Of a stretch of 63,348 nucleotides of DNA, positions 7,280-17,941 are shown piece by piece. Under the pieces are notes generated by a model that saw only the letters and a list, made by a program, of their open reading frames with translations, searched no databases and was not told the DNA's origin. The position numbers were made by a program, and so were the translations under genes. Location: positions 1-63,348 of the forward strand of contig DQPL01000078.1 in NCBI GenBank assembly GCA_015664885.1, in the 5' to 3' direction. How positions within the stretch are numbered: position 1 is the first letter of the stretch; each line of letters starts with the position of its first letter. This DNA comes from Gemmatimonadota bacterium (lineage in GTDB: Bacteria > Gemmatimonadota > Gemmatimonadetes > Longimicrobiales > Gaopeijiaceae).

Positions 7280-9451
7280 TTGCGGTACCGCATGCCAAGG
7301 CTCGAGTTGCATCACTTTCTCGTTTTCCTCGGCTTGGCCGTGGCTCTCACCCCGAGTGCCTCCGCTGCTCAGATGGCTACCGTGATCGTGCGAACGGTCA
7401 GCCAGGCGGGGCCGGCGGAGGGCGTAGAGGTTGTAATCGGGACGTCCGGGCAACTGACGGATCAGGAAGGGCAGGTGCTGTTTCGTCTCCCGAGCGGGGT
7501 GTACCTGATCGAGGCCCGGCGAATAGGGTTCGCCGATGCCCAGGTGACGCTCCAACTCGCGGTCCCTCAGGACACGGTGCTCGTGATCCAGCTGCAGGAG
7601 GAGGCGTTGGCCACGGAGGGCATCGTCGTGTCCTCGACCAGGACGGACCGGCGCATCGAGGACGAGCCTCTGCGGGTCGAGGTCGTCTCGCGAGAAGAGG
7701 TGGAGGAGAAGCTTCTCATGACTCCGGGCGATATCGCCATGCTGCTCAATGAGACGGCCGGCCTCCGCGTCCAACCCACGGCACCTTCCCTCGGCGGAGC
7801 AAGCGTAAGAATTCAGGGCCTGCGAGGGCGCTACACGCAGATCCTGTCCGACGGCTTGCCTCTCTATGGCGGCCAAGCCGGGGCCCTGGGCCCGCTACAG
7901 GTGCCGCCCATGGATCTCGCTCAGGTCGAGGTGATCAAGGGTGCCGCGTCGGCGCTCTACGGCTCCACCGCACTCGGAGGGGTGGTCAACCTGATCTCAC
8001 GCCGTCCCGCACCAGAACGGGAGCTACTCCTGAACCGAAGTACGTTGGGCGGAACCGACGTTGTGGGCTGGATGGCCGACGAGATGGACGGTGGGTGGGC
8101 CTACACCTTGTTGGCGAGTGCACACGAGCAAGCCCGAGAGGATGTGGATTCCGACGGCTGGGCGGATCTCCCCCGGTTTCGTCGGGCCGTCGCTCGGCCG
8201 CGGTTGTTCTGGCAGGACGGCGAGGGTTCCTCGGGGATGTTCACGGTGGGCGGGATGATCGAGGACAGGGTGGGAGGGACGATGCCTGCCCGGACCACCC
8301 CCGCCGGAACCGAGTTCCAGGAGGCGCTCGATACCAGACGACTCGATGGCGGCTTCATCGGACAACTCCTGATTTCCGATACCCGCGTCCTCTCTGGCCG
8401 AGCGTCCGGCTCGGTCCAGGCCCACGAGCACACATACGGGCCCCGGCTGGAACGTGACCGACATACGACGGGGTTTGCCGAGCTGGTCCTCTCAGGCCAA
8501 GACCGAGCGCACTATTGGGTCCTCGGTGCAGCGTTTCAGTACGACGGCTACGATGCCCGAGACGTACCCGTGTTCGACTTCGACTACGTGGTGCCGGCAC
8601 TGTTCGCTCAGGACGAGTACGCGCCCGTGGACTGGTTGACGCTGGCCGCGAGCGCCCGCCTCGACGGCCACAGTGAGTACGGAACGACGCTGAGCCCCAG
8701 ACTCTCGATGCTTCTCCGCCCCGCCGAGTGGGTCCTGCGTGCTTCGGCGGGAACGGGGTATTTTGCCCCTACACCCTTTACCGAAGAGACCGATGCCGTT
8801 GGCCTCGGCCGCTTGCTCCCGAACTCGCAGTTGGTAAAAGAGGAGGCAAGAAGCGCCATGCTCGATGTTGGACGGGTGTTCGGCCCAATGGAGGTCAATG
8901 TGAGCACGTTCGCTTCCGAGGTCACCCAGCCGCTCGTCACCCGGCGCCAAGCAGACGGAAACCTGTTCATTGAGAACGCCATCGATCCGGTACGCACATG
9001 GGGCACCGAAGTCTTGGCTCGCTACCACGATGGGCCGTTGCACGTCACGGCATCGCACACCTTCCTCCGCTCCACCGAAGCGGACCCGTCGGGCGCCGGA
9101 AGACGGGAGGTGCCACTCACTCCTCGCCACGCCGTCGGCATGGTCGGTGCGTGGGAAGAGGAGGGTCGGGGACGCGCGGGAGTCGAGCTATACTACACGG
9201 GGCGCCAAGAACTGGAGGACAATCCCTACCGGGGCGTCTCCGAGTCCCACTTCATTCTCGGCTTCCTCGTGGATCGGCGGTTGGGCCGGTTCCGTGTGTT
9301 CCTGAATGCGGAGAATATCTTGGATACCCGCCAAACCCACTTCGACCCGCTGCTGCGCCCCTCGCAGACCCCGGATGGTCGCTGGATCACGGATGTGTGG
9401 GCTCCGCTCGATGGAAGGTCGTTCAACGGAGGGGTGTGGATCACCTTCTGA
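7280..9451 (+). CDS. TonB-dependent outer-membrane receptor with carboxypeptidase-regulatory N-domain
   Basis: The 723-residue protein has a signal peptide (hydrophobic FLVFLGLAVAL, cleavage near ASAAQ), a carboxypeptidase-regulatory-like domain (about residues 35-100, ending in the typical RRIGFADAQVTL strand), then the plug (VVSSTRTDRRIEDEP, RIQGLRGRYTQILSDG, VEVIKGAASALYGSTALGG, which is the classic plug end), and a beta-barrel ending FNGGVWITF with the C-terminal Phe needed for barrel insertion. I chose TTG at 7280 because GGAG sits 8 bases upstream; the ATG at 7292 is the alternative. The substrate is unknown. Its frame runs open far upstream antisense to the VPS10 gene, which is a codon-bias artefact. 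Confidence 0.9.
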   Translation: MRYRMPRLELHHFLVFLGLAVALTPSASAAQMATVIVRTVSQAGPAEGVEVVIGTSGQLTDQEGQVLFRLPSGVYLIEARRIGFADAQVTLQLAVPQDTVLVIQLQEEALATEGIVVSSTRTDRRIEDEPLRVEVVSREEVEEKLLMTPGDIAMLLNETAGLRVQPTAPSLGGASVRIQGLRGRYTQILSDGLPLYGGQAGALGPLQVPPMDLAQVEVIKGAASALYGSTALGGVVNLISRRPAPERELLLNRSTLGGTDVVGWMADEMDGGWAYTLLASAHEQAREDVDSDGWADLPRFRRAVARPRLFWQDGEGSSGMFTVGGMIEDRVGGTMPARTTPAGTEFQEALDTRRLDGGFIGQLLISDTRVLSGRASGSVQAHEHTYGPRLERDRHTTGFAELVLSGQDRAHYWVLGAAFQYDGYDARDVPVFDFDYVVPALFAQDEYAPVDWLTLAASARLDGHSEYGTTLSPRLSMLLRPAEWVLRASAGTGYFAPTPFTEETDAVGLGRLLPNSQLVKEEARSAMLDVGRVFGPMEVNVSTFASEVTQPLVTRRQADGNLFIENAIDPVRTWGTEVLARYHDGPLHVTASHTFLRSTEADPSGAGRREVPLTPRHAVGMVGAWEEEGRGRAGVELYYTGRQELEDNPYRGVSESHFILGFLVDRRLGRFRVFLNAENILDTRQTHFDPLLRPSQTPDGRWITDVWAPLDGRSFNGGVWITF

Positions 9452-9486
9452 GTGGGATCCTGGGGTAGTGGCCGGACCCTGGCATC

Positions 9487-9729
9487 TTGATGATTGCGCG
9501 CAGAGCGTTGCGCCCGGTCGGTGACGCCTACGACAACGCGATGTGCGAGAGCTTCTTCGCCACCCTCGAGACCGAACTCATCGACCGGAACAGCTTCCGA
9601 AATCAGGCCGAGGCTAGGATGGCCGTGTTCGACTTCATCGAGGCCTGGTACAATCCGCACCGACGGCACTCCGCCCTCGGCCAAATGCCCCCTCTCAACT
9701 ACAAAAAGGAGCACGCCGCCCCCGCTTGA
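9487..9729 (+). pseudogene. IS3-family transposase, C-terminal fragment
   Basis: The 79-codon frame carries the end of an IS3 OrfB integrase core: VGDAYDNAMCESFFATLETE, with the Glu of the DDE triad in CESFF, then EAWYNPHRRHSALGQMPP, the usual family ending. The two upstream Asp residues and the DNA-binding half are missing, so it is inactive. Just after the stop, the sequence ACTGTCCACCGCGCGGGGCC up to about 9770 looks like an IS3-type right end, and integrase-like sequence resumes immediately afterwards. No left end is visible nearby. Confidence 0.8.
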
Positions 9730-9775
9730 ATCTCTAGTCCGAAACTGTCCACCGCGCGGGGCCAACTCCAGGTCG

Positions 9776-10302
9776 GACCTCAACCTTGATCAGAGTCGCA
9801 TCCACGTGCAACGAAGCCTCGTACGCCGGGGAACGGCGAAGGACGAGCCGTGGAAGGTCGTACCACCGAAGACCGACAAAGGCCGGCGCGTCGTGGTCCT
9901 GCCCTCGTTCGCCGTCAGGGCGCACCGTGCCGCTCAGGCGCAGGAGCGGCTCCTGATCGGAGCCGAGTACGGCGACCAAGGCTTCGTCTTCGCGACTGAG
10001 TTCGGGCGCCCTCTCGATGCAAGCAACCTGTACGATCGCAACTTCTGCCGAATTATGAGCAAGGCTGGGCTGGGTGGGTGGGTGAAGGCCGTCGGCAGAA
10101 GTTCCAACCTGCCTTCCGCATGTACGACCTCTGGCACACATCGGCGACCCTGCTCTTCGGGGACGGAGTGCACCCCAAGGTGGTATCGGAGCGACTCGGG
10201 CACTCCTCAGTGGCCTTCACGCTCGACGTGTGCTCGGCCAGCTTGCCCGACATGCAGGAGGAAGCGGCTGAGAAGCTTGAGGCCATACTCGGCGGCACCT
10301 GA
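9776..10302 (+). pseudogene. Tyrosine recombinase (phage-type integrase), frameshifted C-terminal half
   Basis: Frame one (from about 9776) encodes IHVQRSLVRRG, then PKTDKGRRVVVLP (conserved Lys region) to RPLDASNLYDRNFCRIMSKA. Frame two (from about 10078) continues GRRQKFQPAFRMYDLWHTSATLL, VHPKVVSERLGHSSVAFTLD, then the tail MQEEAAEKLEAIL. The catalytic HxxR motif is altered (DLWHTSATLL in place of the usual DLRHT), the second Arg-His region LGHSS is kept, and the nucleophile Tyr position reads VCSASLPDM instead of TYSHVLPDM, so Tyr is replaced by Cys. The N-terminal half is absent. With a frameshift and lost catalytic residues it must be inactive. It points at the 3' end of the tRNA-Met gene 100 bases downstream. 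Confidence 0.85.
10072..10083 (+). repeat. (GGGT)3 tandem repeat at the recombinase frameshift
   Basis: Three GGGT units lie exactly where the recombinase frame is lost. Removing two units or adding one restores a continuous frame (reading SKAGLG then EGRRQKFQPAF), so slippage at this tract explains the shift. Confidence 0.7.
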
Positions 10303-10404
10303 CGACAGGGCCGGCCGGCCCTGATGCAACAGATCGGCAACATGTGGGCATGAAATCGACCCCCCGGGAGAACCCGAGAGGCCGACAGTCCTTCTGCTAC
10401 ATAG

Positions 10405-10478
10405 TGCCGGAGGAGGGACTTGAACCCCCGACACGCGGATTATGATTCCGCTGCTCTAACCAACTGAGCTACTCCGGC
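10405..10478 (-). tRNA. tRNA-Met (anticodon CAT)
   Basis: The minus strand reads GCCGGAG (acceptor), TA, GCTCAGTTGGTTAGAGC (D arm), GCGGA-ATCATAA-TCCGC (anticodon arm), GGGGGTTCAAGTCCCTC (T arm), CTCCGGC and discriminator A. All four stems pair, and the anticodon loop gives CAT after T33. No CCA is encoded. Similarity to elongator tRNA-Met is stronger than to the initiator, which would lack a normal first pair; a lysidine-modified tRNA-Ile with CAT is the alternative. A perfect TTGACA -35-like box lies upstream (10518-10513), but no good -10 is seen. Confidence 0.93.
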
Positions 10479-10598
10479 GATGGGGAAAAAAGCTGATTCG
10501 GCCTTAGGGTCGTGTCAACCGGCTGGCGCCTGCCTTGCGTAGCGCTGCTCCGCCCGCGACGCTCATGGGGCACCCCTCCCTCTCTCCCCGGATGATCC

Positions 10599-11549
10599 AT
10601 GGATCCCGCGAGTCTTGTCATCGGCGTGGCAGCCGTCGTCGGCATTTCGATGCTCACCAGCATCAGGATTCTGCTGGAGTACCAGCGTGGCGTCGTCTTC
10701 CGGCTCGGGAAGCTCACGCGCGCCAAGGGTCCCGGCCTCATCTTCCTGGTGCCCTGGGGCATCGAGCGCATGAAGAAGATGGACCTCCGTATCGTGGCGC
10801 TGGACATCGCACCCCAGGACACGATTACGAAGGACAACGTCAGCGTGAGGGTGAACGCGGTGGTGTACTTCCGCGTGGTCGACCCCACGACGGCGGTCAT
10901 CGAGATCGAGGACTACTACTTCGCTACGAGCCAGCTGGCACAGACCACGCTGCGCTCCGTCATCGGTCAATCGGAGTTGGACGAACTGCTCGCCGACCGG
11001 GAGAGGATCAACGAGATCATCCGTCACATCATCGACCAAGGCACGGACTCGTGGGGCATCGAGGTCACCGCGGTCGAGATCAAGGATATCGATCTGCCGC
11101 AGGAGATGAAGCGAGCCATGGCGAAGCAGGCCGAAGCCGAACGTGAGCGGCGGGCGAAGGTGATCAACGCCCAAGGCGAGTATCAGGCGTCGACCAAGCT
11201 CGCGGCGGCCGCCGAGATCATTCAGGAGTTTCCGATCGCGATGCAGCTACGGTACCTGCAGACCGTGAGCGAGATCGCGGCAGAAAACAACTCGACGACG
11301 CTCTTCCCGATCCCCATCGATTTGTTCAAGCCGTTCCTCGAACCAGGTGCCCCGGCCAGCGAGGAGGCGCGCGCACGCGCGCTGAAGGTCGCCTCCGATC
11401 TTGCGGCGGGCCTGAGCGGCGGCGAGGGCGCCGGCCAGCTCGAGAGCGGGTCGAAGAAGATGATCGGCATCGCCGCGGAGGATGAGGCCACGGACAAGCT
11501 GCTCGCCGGAACGGAGAAGGTGCTGACCGGACCAGACGACACCGAGTAG
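10599..11549 (+). CDS. Slipin (SPFH/stomatin-like membrane protein)
   Basis: The 316-residue protein has one N-terminal membrane segment (about residues 4-22), then a full SPFH domain: [71 protein letters not shown] charged helix ([18 protein letters not shown]) and an Ala-rich stretch follow. This order is that of slipins, prokaryotic stomatin relatives that form membrane-associated scaffolds. Many slipins pair with a NfeD protein; here the next gene is instead an unrelated two-helix membrane protein 16 bases away, presumably co-transcribed. The start at ATG 10599 directly precedes the membrane helix. Its ribosome binding site is weak. Confidence 0.92.
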   Translation: MDPASLVIGVAAVVGISMLTSIRILLEYQRGVVFRLGKLTRAKGPGLIFLVPWGIERMKKMDLRIVALDIAPQDTITKDNVSVRVNAVVYFRVVDPTTAVIEIEDYYFATSQLAQTTLRSVIGQSELDELLADRERINEIIRHIIDQGTDSWGIEVTAVEIKDIDLPQEMKRAMAKQAEAERERRAKVINAQGEYQASTKLAAAAEIIQEFPIAMQLRYLQTVSEIAAENNSTTLFPIPIDLFKPFLEPGAPASEEARARALKVASDLAAGLSGGEGAGQLESGSKKMIGIAAEDEATDKLLAGTEKVLTGPDDTE

Positions 11550-11565
11550 TCGCGGGGCCAGTCGC

Positions 11566-12294
11566 GTGAGTGAGTCGAAGCAGGGTGGCGTCCTGGCGCC
11601 TCGCGACCCGTCGGCGCCTGATGTGCCGTCTCCGGACCGCCGATTTGCGGCTGACGAGATCGACGCCATCCTCCGTCGCGCCGCTCAGGCGGAGCAGTCC
11701 GCTCACGTGCCTGCGAAGCACGACCTAACGGTGACCGAACTCATGGAGGTGGCGCGTGAGGTCGGTCTCGATCCGCTGGCGGTGCGTAAGTCTGCGTCGA
11801 TCGAGCGCGTAGGACGAGGCGGAGCGCTCGCGGCGACTCCCGGTGCCCCCGATCGACGCGAAGTGCGCGCGACCATGCACGGGGGCCTGCCCAACGACCG
11901 CCGGGCCTTTGCCCGCGCGGCGGACAAGGTTCTCGGCCGCTCCGGCGACATTCTGGAGGACGAGCCCGAGCGCTTCGTATGGCGCGAAAGTCACGGCGTG
12001 GGGCGCACGACCGTGACGGTGTCACGCGAGGGAGCCGGCCACGTCTCGATCGTGGCCGACCGCACGGGTCACTACCTGGTCCACTGGTTTCTCGGGCTGC
12101 TCGGTTGGGTCGGTCTGAGCAGCATCGCACCGTTCAGCGTGGGCCCCTTGGCGACGACACTGCTGCTGCTGGTGACGCCTGTCCTGCTGGCGCGCCCATT
12201 TTGGTCGCGCTCGGACCGGGCCACGCGCGCGAAGCTCGACGAGCTCGCCATGGAACTGCTCCGGATCGCGGACGAAGCCACTCCGGAGCCGTAG
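11566..12294 (+). CDS. Hypothetical protein with two C-terminal membrane helices
   Basis: The GTG-started 242-residue product has a soluble, Ala/Arg-rich N-terminal part. Residues about 26-85 (FAADEIDAILRRAAQ to LDPLAVRKSASIERV) look like a small helical domain, seen in other proteins as an N-terminal accessory unit. Residues 95-165 form a beta-rich section. Two membrane helices follow at about 168-188 and 192-213. The C-terminus (RATRAKLDELAMELLRIADE) is helical. It starts 16 bases after the slipin stop and is likely in the same transcript. I do not recognise a family. Confidence 0.75.
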   Translation: MSESKQGGVLAPRDPSAPDVPSPDRRFAADEIDAILRRAAQAEQSAHVPAKHDLTVTELMEVAREVGLDPLAVRKSASIERVGRGGALAATPGAPDRREVRATMHGGLPNDRRAFARAADKVLGRSGDILEDEPERFVWRESHGVGRTTVTVSREGAGHVSIVADRTGHYLVHWFLGLLGWVGLSSIAPFSVGPLATTLLLLVTPVLLARPFWSRSDRATRAKLDELAMELLRIADEATPEP

Positions 12295-12324
12295 CAGAAA
12301 ACTCCGGGTCGCGACGACGCATTC

Positions 12325-12651
12325 CTACCGCGACGCCGCGCTGGTCGTGTCGGTCGGCAACCGCGTGGTGTCCCGCGGCTGCGCGAAAAGATACAGGATC
12401 TCGTGGTCCCTAATCATGCCGAAGCGCTCGCGCGCGATGCGCTCGAGCGTCACCGAATCGATCTGCAAGGAGTCGGCCCATGCGCGCAGGGAATCGATCT
12501 GCCGCTCGAGCTCGCCTAGATCGGCCCGCTCCTCTTCGACCGCAGCTCGAGCGTCCCGGAGCTCGAACCACGAATACTCGCCTCCGAAGACAGCGTAGTA
12601 CGCCGCAACCAGCACCATGCCGGGCAGGATCGCTCTCTTCAGCTTGCCCAC
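12325..12651 (-). CDS. Septum formation initiator family protein (FtsB/DivIC-like)
   Basis: The 108-residue protein has a membrane helix at about residues 7-25 (ILPGMVLVAAYYAVFGG), then a coiled coil (RDARAAVEEERADLGELERQIDSLRAWADSL), then the family tail ERIARERFGMIRDHEILYLF. This is the FtsB/DivIC layout: a bitopic divisome protein that bridges FtsL and FtsQ. The GTG at 12651 is chosen because it follows the enolase stop by four bases and gives the usual family length; the open frame to 12852 runs through eno. Position directly after eno matches many other bacteria. Confidence 0.88.
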   Translation of the reverse strand: MGKLKRAILPGMVLVAAYYAVFGGEYSWFELRDARAAVEEERADLGELERQIDSLRAWADSLQIDSVTLERIARERFGMIRDHEILYLFAQPRDTTRLPTDTTSAASR

Positions 12652-12655
12652 AGTC

Positions 12656-14666
<2,011 letters not shown>

Positions 14667-14670
<4 letters not shown>

Positions 14671-15662
14671 CGATCGACGCTCCCGAAGTGGTCGAACCCG
14701 GCTCGCTCCAGAGGCCGCGGTTCGCCGTCGCCGTGATCGATCCACACGCCCTCCCCCTCGAGCACATGTCCGACGCACGTCAGGTCGAGCCCGAATCGCT
14801 TTGCGAACAGATCCACGTCGACGACTCCCGGATCGGTGACGAAGAGCAGTTCGTAGTCTTCGCCCCCATGCAGCGCCGCCTCCAATGCGCCTTCGGCGCC
14901 GAGGGCGACGAGCGCGGCGTCGGAGATCGGGACCCAACCCGCCTGCAAGACGACCTTCACACCAGAGGCCGCCGCCATGTGGCCAACGTCGCCCGACAGG
15001 CCGTCGGATATGTCCATGAGTGCGTCGACCCACTCCTGCTCGACCAGGCAACACGCTTCGCTTATGCGCGGCATCGGGCGCGCAAAGGCTTCGCGTGCTT
15101 CCGGAGACGGCTCATCGCCCTGCCGCCATGCATGCACAGCCGCTGCGCTCGCGCCGAGGCGCCCTGTTACCCAGATCTCGTCGCCAGCCTCCGCACCATT
15201 CCGCAAAACCGGCCAAGAGGTGCGGCCCAGGACCACGATGTCGAGCACCAGGGGCCCAGGCGAGCGGGAGAGGTCTCCACCGAGAATCGACGCACCATGG
15301 GCTCGGCCAGCTTCGGCAACGCCTGCCTGCACCGCGTCCAGGTCGACCCCCTCGGAATCCGGGACGGCGATGGACGCCAAGAGCCCAAGCGGAGTCGCCG
15401 CCATGGCAGCGAGGTCCGAGAGTGCGGTGACCGCAGCCCGGTACCCGATCTCACGGTCCGAGAGCCAGCTCCGTCGGAAGTGCACGTCCTCGACGCATAA
15501 GTCGGTGCTCAGGACCCACCCGCCTTCGATGACCGCCGCGTCATCACCGGGTCCGACCCGGACGGCCGCAGGCAGCTCACCTCCCGACGCGATCGCGGCG
15601 CGGATCCGGTCGAACTCCGCCCCGGGGCCGAGTCGAACGGTACGCGGGGGGTAATCGCCCAT
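14667..15662 (-). CDS. thiL: Thiamine-monophosphate kinase
   Basis: Phosphorylates thiamine monophosphate to the diphosphate cofactor. The 331-residue protein shows the AIR-synthase-like fold motifs of ThiL: RVGPGDDAAVIEG, STDLCVEDVHFRRSW, GYRAAVTALSDLAAMAA, ILGGDLSRSPG, and DALMDISDGLSGDVGHMAAAS, plus the LHGGEDYELLF block near the C-terminus. The start is ATG 15662, one base after the nnr stop. Other thiamine genes are absent here, as is common for thiL. Confidence 0.96.
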
Positions 15663-15663
15663 C

Positions 15664-17241
15664 TTACCGCGCTGGGTCGGCGTCGTAGAGAACGAAGGGC
15701 AAGTCGAGTTCCGAGACGCCTTGGCTGCGTTCGCCCAATGCGTCCGGGAGGCAGCGGATCACGTCACTCGGAGTGAGCGCGGGGCCACGCCCGGCGAGGC
15801 GTGCGGCACGGCCCGTCAGGTAGAGCCCGACAGCCCCGGCGTCGCGTGCGTCGAGGCCCTGAGCCATGAGCGTTGCACATACCCCGGTTAAGGCATCGCC
15901 CATACCGGCGGCTGCAAGGTCGGACGAACCCTGGCAGTCCACCAACACTTCGCTTCCCGGTGCGCCCACCAAAGACGGCGCCCCCTTGAGCAAGAGTGCT
16001 GTGCCGTGCGCCTCTACTGCGCGCTGGAGCGCCGCGATTCGGTCCGACTGGACTGTTCCGGTATCCGTGCCGAGTAGGCGCGCCATCTCGCCCGCGTGCG
16101 GCGTCGCGAGAATCGCTCTGGTCGGCGCCAACGACGCCAGGTCGAGCTTCCCCTCTGACGCGAGGTTGAGTGCGTCGGCATCTACCACCAGGGGTCGAAG
16201 CGGGCCCGTAACCACGGTCGCGGCGAGGTCCTGAGCCAACGCGCCCGTGCCCAGGCCCGGCCCGAGGCCGACGGCATCGCACTGCTCGAGGGCCTCCTTG
16301 AGCGCACCGGGATCGCCCGGATCGACGTAGATCGCCTCGGGTACGGCGCTCTGTACGATTTCACGATTCTCGGGCGCAGAGCAGATCCTCACGAGACCGG
16401 CCCCGGCGCTCAAGGCTGCGCGCACCACGAGTACCGCGGCGCCGGCCATGCCTCGCTGTCCCGCCACTACGAGCACACGCCCCACTGCGTTCTTGTGCGT
16501 GTCCGACTCCCGCTGCGGAAGTCGCGCCTGGGCCCACGCAGGTGTGACAACTCGGGCGGCCACGGCCTTCGAGTTCCAGGGCGGAAAGGCGATTTCGACC
16601 GCGATCAATCGGCCGGCGAACGAACGCGCCGGGTGCAGAAGGCTTCCTAGCTTGGGCGCGCCAAAAGCGATAGTGACCGCCGCCTGCACCGCTTCGCCGG
16701 GCACGGCCCCCCGAGCCGCGTCGATGCCAGAGGGCACGTCGATCGAGAGGACCCAGCAACCCAGAGCGTTGATGTTTTCGATCGCGGCACCTTGCCGTTC
16801 CCGGGGGGCGCCCCGTAGGCCCGTGCCGAGCACCCCGTCCACTACGAGGCCTCCCTCGCCGACCAGGTCGCGCCAGCCCTCCGCGCCGAGTCCCTCGTCC
16901 GTCCGCACGGGAACGTCCCAGCCGTGCAGCAGTGGATCCTGCAAGCTTCGCTCGGCCGCGACGATCGCAATCACGTCGCGGCCCCAAGCACGTAGAGTCC
17001 GCAACAGCACCAGCGCGTCCCCACCGTTGTTACCGGACCCCACTACCCCAACAACCCGGCCCTTGGGGCGGAGCCGTTGCAGGATCATCGCGGCCGAGCG
17101 GCCTGCGTTCTCCATAAGCACGGGTTGGGGCACGCCCACCGTGTCGATCGCCGTTTTGTCCAGCGCCGCGGCCTCGGCCCCGGTGGGCGCGAGCACGCTC
17201 AGGCGAGCGTAGGGCCGGAGCGGCGGGTAGAGACCGGCCAT
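15664..17241 (-). CDS. nnr: Bifunctional NAD(P)H-hydrate epimerase / dehydratase
   Basis: Repairs hydrated NAD(P)H. The 525-residue fusion has the YjeF_N epimerase domain first (VLMENAGRSAAMILQ, GVVGSGNNGGDALVLLRTL, VDGVLGTGLRG, VLSIDVPSGID; residues about 20-220) and the YjeF_C ribokinase-like ADP-dependent dehydratase after it (GRVLVVAGQRGMAGAAVL, GLGPGLGTG, LVVDADALNL, ATPHAGEMARLLG, AAAGMGDALTGV; residues about 240-510). The start ATG at 17241 is plausible; a GTG about 15 codons in is an alternative. It sits immediately upstream of thiL. Confidence 0.95.
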   Translation of the reverse strand: MAGLYPPLRPYARLSVLAPTGAEAAALDKTAIDTVGVPQPVLMENAGRSAAMILQRLRPKGRVVGVVGSGNNGGDALVLLRTLRAWGRDVIAIVAAERSLQDPLLHGWDVPVRTDEGLGAEGWRDLVGEGGLVVDGVLGTGLRGAPRERQGAAIENINALGCWVLSIDVPSGIDAARGAVPGEAVQAAVTIAFGAPKLGSLLHPARSFAGRLIAVEIAFPPWNSKAVAARVVTPAWAQARLPQRESDTHKNAVGRVLVVAGQRGMAGAAVLVVRAALSAGAGLVRICSAPENREIVQSAVPEAIYVDPGDPGALKEALEQCDAVGLGPGLGTGALAQDLAATVVTGPLRPLVVDADALNLASEGKLDLASLAPTRAILATPHAGEMARLLGTDTGTVQSDRIAALQRAVEAHGTALLLKGAPSLVGAPGSEVLVDCQGSSDLAAAGMGDALTGVCATLMAQGLDARDAGAVGLYLTGRAARLAGRGPALTPSDVIRCLPDALGERSQGVSELDLPFVLYDADPAR

Positions 17242-17266
17242 GGTTACATGGCTACCGGGTCGAGTC

Positions 17267-17464
17267 CTACTTGTAGCTCTGCCCGATCGTGCGGCCGATG
17301 CTGATCTCGCCGTTGTCGATGCGGATGTTGAAGCCGCACTCCGGCCGGGAGCAGACCCACGCCTTGTAGCGAATGGCCGCCCCGTCCCTGCCGTAGTCCG
17401 AGAGCGGCAATAACAGACCGGCCTCGCACTTCAAGCAAGGTGGAAATCCCTGTTCTCCCTCCAT
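17267..17464 (-). CDS. Small zinc-ribbon-like protein
   Basis: A 65-residue protein (starts MEGEQGFPPCLKCEAG) with two Cys pairs, PCLKC near residues 10-13 and CSRPEC near 38-43, suggesting a zinc ribbon, and a beta-rich C-terminus (NIRIDNGEISIGRTI). It lies between the Minf_1886-like gene and nnr, in the same direction. An ATG two codons upstream (17470) is an alternative start. The function is unknown; nucleic-acid or protein binding would be a guess. Confidence 0.65.
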   Translation of the reverse strand: MEGEQGFPPCLKCEAGLLLPLSDYGRDGAAIRYKAWVCSRPECGFNIRIDNGEISIGRTIGQSYK

Positions 17465-17499
17465 GTGCAACCCCCCTCCTCAGCGTGGAAACGATACTG

Positions 17500-17880
17500 T
17501 CAGTATCGAGCTTCCCAGGGATAACTCAGTTCGAAAGCCTCCTCGAAATCGAACACGTCGGCAAAATCTTCTGGGCGATCCTCATCCTGCTTGACGAGAA
17601 TCCCCTGCTCTACCAGCGCGAACACAACACCCCCGACATCCTCGGTGGCACAAATCCCCCAGTGCGCCAACACGGTCCTCGCCATCGGACCAAAGCGTTC
17701 CAGGGCCAAGCGCCTGACCCCGTCCGCAAGCTCGCGCCCAGAGATGTGCCGGGGCTCGTCCAGCGAGTGAATGACCGAATGCAAGGCCGCAAGCACGAAG
17801 AAATACGCCCTAGTATCGAAACGAGGGTTTCGTTCCTGGAGCTGGTCCAGCACTTCGTCCGCGAATTGCAGTTCCGTCAT
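17500..17880 (-). CDS. Minf_1886 family protein
   Basis: This 126-residue protein begins LQFADEVLDQLQERNPRFDTRAYFFVLAALH and continues HISGRELADGVRRLALERFGPMARTVLAHWGI. The pattern matches the uncharacterised Minf_1886 family, found next to small zinc-ribbon proteins in several phyla. It is all-helical with an acidic C-terminus (ADVFDFEEAFE) and ends at the typical short YPW motif. Recognition is by motif memory; the biochemical role is unknown. It reads in the same direction as glyA upstream and the zinc-ribbon gene downstream. Confidence 0.75.
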   Translation of the reverse strand: MTELQFADEVLDQLQERNPRFDTRAYFFVLAALHSVIHSLDEPRHISGRELADGVRRLALERFGPMARTVLAHWGICATEDVGGVVFALVEQGILVKQDEDRPEDFADVFDFEEAFELSYPWEARY

Positions 17881-17941
17881 GGGCAGAATGTAGGGTTTCT
17901 ACGAAGCCGTTCGCTAGTGGAGGCACCACATACGACGTCAA

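Noticed and set aside
9776-10302. Tyrosine recombinase as the missing integron integrase
   Set aside because: The preserved motifs (VHPKVVSERLGHSS, MQEEAAEKL) are of the phage and integrative-element type, the gene faces a tRNA, and it is 6.5 kb from the attC sites.
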